Origin: Pratylenchus scribneri
Lineage: Eukaryota; Nematoda; Chromadorea; Rhabditida; Pratylenchidae
Direction: 5' to 3'
NCBI GenBank assembly: GCA_030063045.1
Contig: JAQSEB010000126.1
Span: 248,001 to 312,000, forward strand
DNA length: 64,000 bases
In this document: piece after piece, positions 63,231 through 64,000 of the stretch
Layout of the letters: every line of letters begins with the position of its first letter
How positions within the stretch are numbered: the first letter of the stretch is position 1
The notes under the pieces: model-generated
Databases searched by the model: none
What the model saw: the letters and a program-made list of their open reading frames with translations, nothing else
What the model was told of the DNA's origin: nothing
Made by a program: the position numbers and the translations under genes

Positions 63231-64000
63231 ATGGATCAAAACAATAGTTTTGACCACCGCTATTTGATCCATTCAAAAAGGAATAGACCCCTAGTGTTTC
63301 CCTACAATAATAGAGCCGTATGTATTTTGAAGAACGGAGGAGGAGGAGGAGAAAATGCAAGCGGAAAAATTCAAATTCAATTGGAATCTGCCTATACATT
63401 CCACTTATCCACCCCAAGATTTTTGGAACAAAAGACAGATTCATCAAACACATTTCATGCATGCTTTGAGCATGACCACCACTCATTTTTAATTTACCAA
63501 AATGGGAGGAACAATAATGAAACGCACATAATTAGAAGTGGAAATAAAAAAAGGTGTTCAATTTTTCGACGGGATATACGCGATTCCTATTTGATCATAT
63601 CCAATCCCTATTATACATTCAAATTGATCAATATTTGTATAGACTAAATCTCGATGCAATCATTTCCAAGCATTGGTCTCCCTCCACACAATGGGGAAAC
63701 AAAAATGCACGATTTTTATTGGAGCCCATTACCCGATTGCCCCCAACAAGCCAAGATGCAATGATTGTGAATGGCGAGCTCTATTGGATCCTCGGGGATT
63801 CCATTTACAGGAGGCATTTACAATTTGAGCAAGAGCGAAGGGTATTTGTATCAAAAATTGGGGCCGACAAATTTGGATTCATTCCATTTCCCCTTTCCAC
63901 TGATCATCCACCAATTTTGTTTTCATCTTCCACTCCCAATACAAATTTACATAATTGCATTGCTGTATATTTGGCCATAATAAAGGCATGTATAATTGCC
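63231..64000 (+). pseudogene. Unrecognised gene, apparently frame-broken, open at the right edge
   Basis: Frame A runs from ATG 63231 to a stop at 63647, but its last 30 or so codons look non-coding. From 63548 a second frame is open without a stop to 64000 (151 codons). Between them, about 63553-63598, the third plus frame reads GVQFFDGIYAIPI, which fits as a link. The likely coding path therefore changes frame at a seven-A run (63546-63552) and again near 63598. Either the gene is decayed, spliced, or the sequence has indel errors. The downstream part contains beta-propeller-like stretches such as VNGELYWILGDSIY and DKFGFIPFPL, weakly reminiscent of F-box-associated or kelch-type repeats. 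I do not recognise the protein. It could be element cargo or flanking host DNA. Confidence 0.45.

Larger units (their letters stand above)
53919..64000 (+). mobile_element. Polinton/Maverick (adintovirus-like) element, left 10 kb
   Basis: The region encodes, all on the plus strand, a packaging ATPase, a retroviral-type integrase with chromodomain, a double-jelly-roll major capsid protein, a probable penton protein, a small basic core-type protein and an adenain-like protease. This combination is diagnostic of Polintons/Mavericks and adintoviruses. The protein-primed family B DNA polymerase, the other hallmark, and the right terminal inverted repeat are not seen. They are expected to the right of 64000 if the element is complete. 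Where the element ends is unknown: 62800-64000 could still be element DNA or flanking host DNA. The recognisable genes have full-length frames, which suggests a fairly young insertion. Confidence 0.85.

Noticed and set aside
63771..63980. 69-codon open frame near the right edge
   Set aside because: A different frame over the same bases is open much longer (63548-64000) and reads more like protein.
62777..64000. Right terminal inverted repeat
   Set aside because: I compared the reverse complement of 53919-54130 by eye with this stretch and saw no match.

Overview
The window has two parts. Positions 1-53918 are one uninterrupted, head-to-tail satellite array: roughly 315 copies of a 170-172 bp, strongly AT-rich monomer, with no genes in it. 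Positions 53919-64000 are single-copy DNA carrying a compact, all-plus-strand block of genes of the Polinton/Maverick (adintovirus-like) class. These are large self-synthesising DNA transposons that are also integrated double-jelly-roll viruses of animals. The host is therefore a eukaryote, almost certainly an animal. The AT-rich genome, the frequent TTG leucine codons and a possible 45-bp intron would fit a nematode, but nothing here proves that.

Satellite: two main monomer types alternate in runs. Type A is 171 bp (ATAAAAAAATCAATATTTAGG, then AAAATGACG). Type B is 170 bp (ATGAAAAATCAATATGGATG, then AAACTGACG). Rarer variants (AAACTGAAG, ATAATGTGACG, GAAAAAAAATAAAATG, CCCCATATATGGCTATTATA) act as markers. 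They reveal higher-order repeats: a 4430-bp (26-monomer) tandem duplication at 18681-27540, a ~3421-bp (20-monomer) unit at about 37.0-42.1 kb, and 2896- and 3072-bp (17- and 18-monomer) units at about 43.2-49.1 kb.

Junction: the satellite stops inside a copy of the CCCCATATATG variant monomer at 53918. The next bases (AGCAGC...) look like the left end of the element. They are followed by a nest of palindromes (53994-54027), an almost pure AT stretch and a minus-strand tRNA-like relic.

Gene block, all plus strand: an unrecognised 309-aa protein (54475-55404); an FtsK/HerA-type packaging ATPase (55542-56159); a small basic protein with a hydrophobic tail (56228-56590); a 303-aa conserved-type Polinton protein (56587-57498); a DDE retroviral-type integrase with a C-terminal chromodomain (57483-58595); a probable penton/minor capsid protein carrying a very large Q-rich coiled-coil insertion (58606-60366); a small basic AT-hook protein of adenovirus core/pVI-like type (60379-60825); the double-jelly-roll major capsid protein (60912-62288); and an adenain-like cysteine protease (62306-62776). 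Together they cover chromosome insertion, capsid building, maturation and DNA packaging. Similar TATA motifs stand before several transcription blocks. Within blocks the genes overlap or lie 10-17 bp apart.

Right part: 62861-63038 is a Pol III-type unit with tRNA-like arms, a long insertion and a T10 terminator. 63231-64000 holds an apparently frame-broken gene that stays open to the window edge. No protein-primed DNA polymerase B and no right terminal repeat are present, so the element either continues beyond 64000 or is incomplete.
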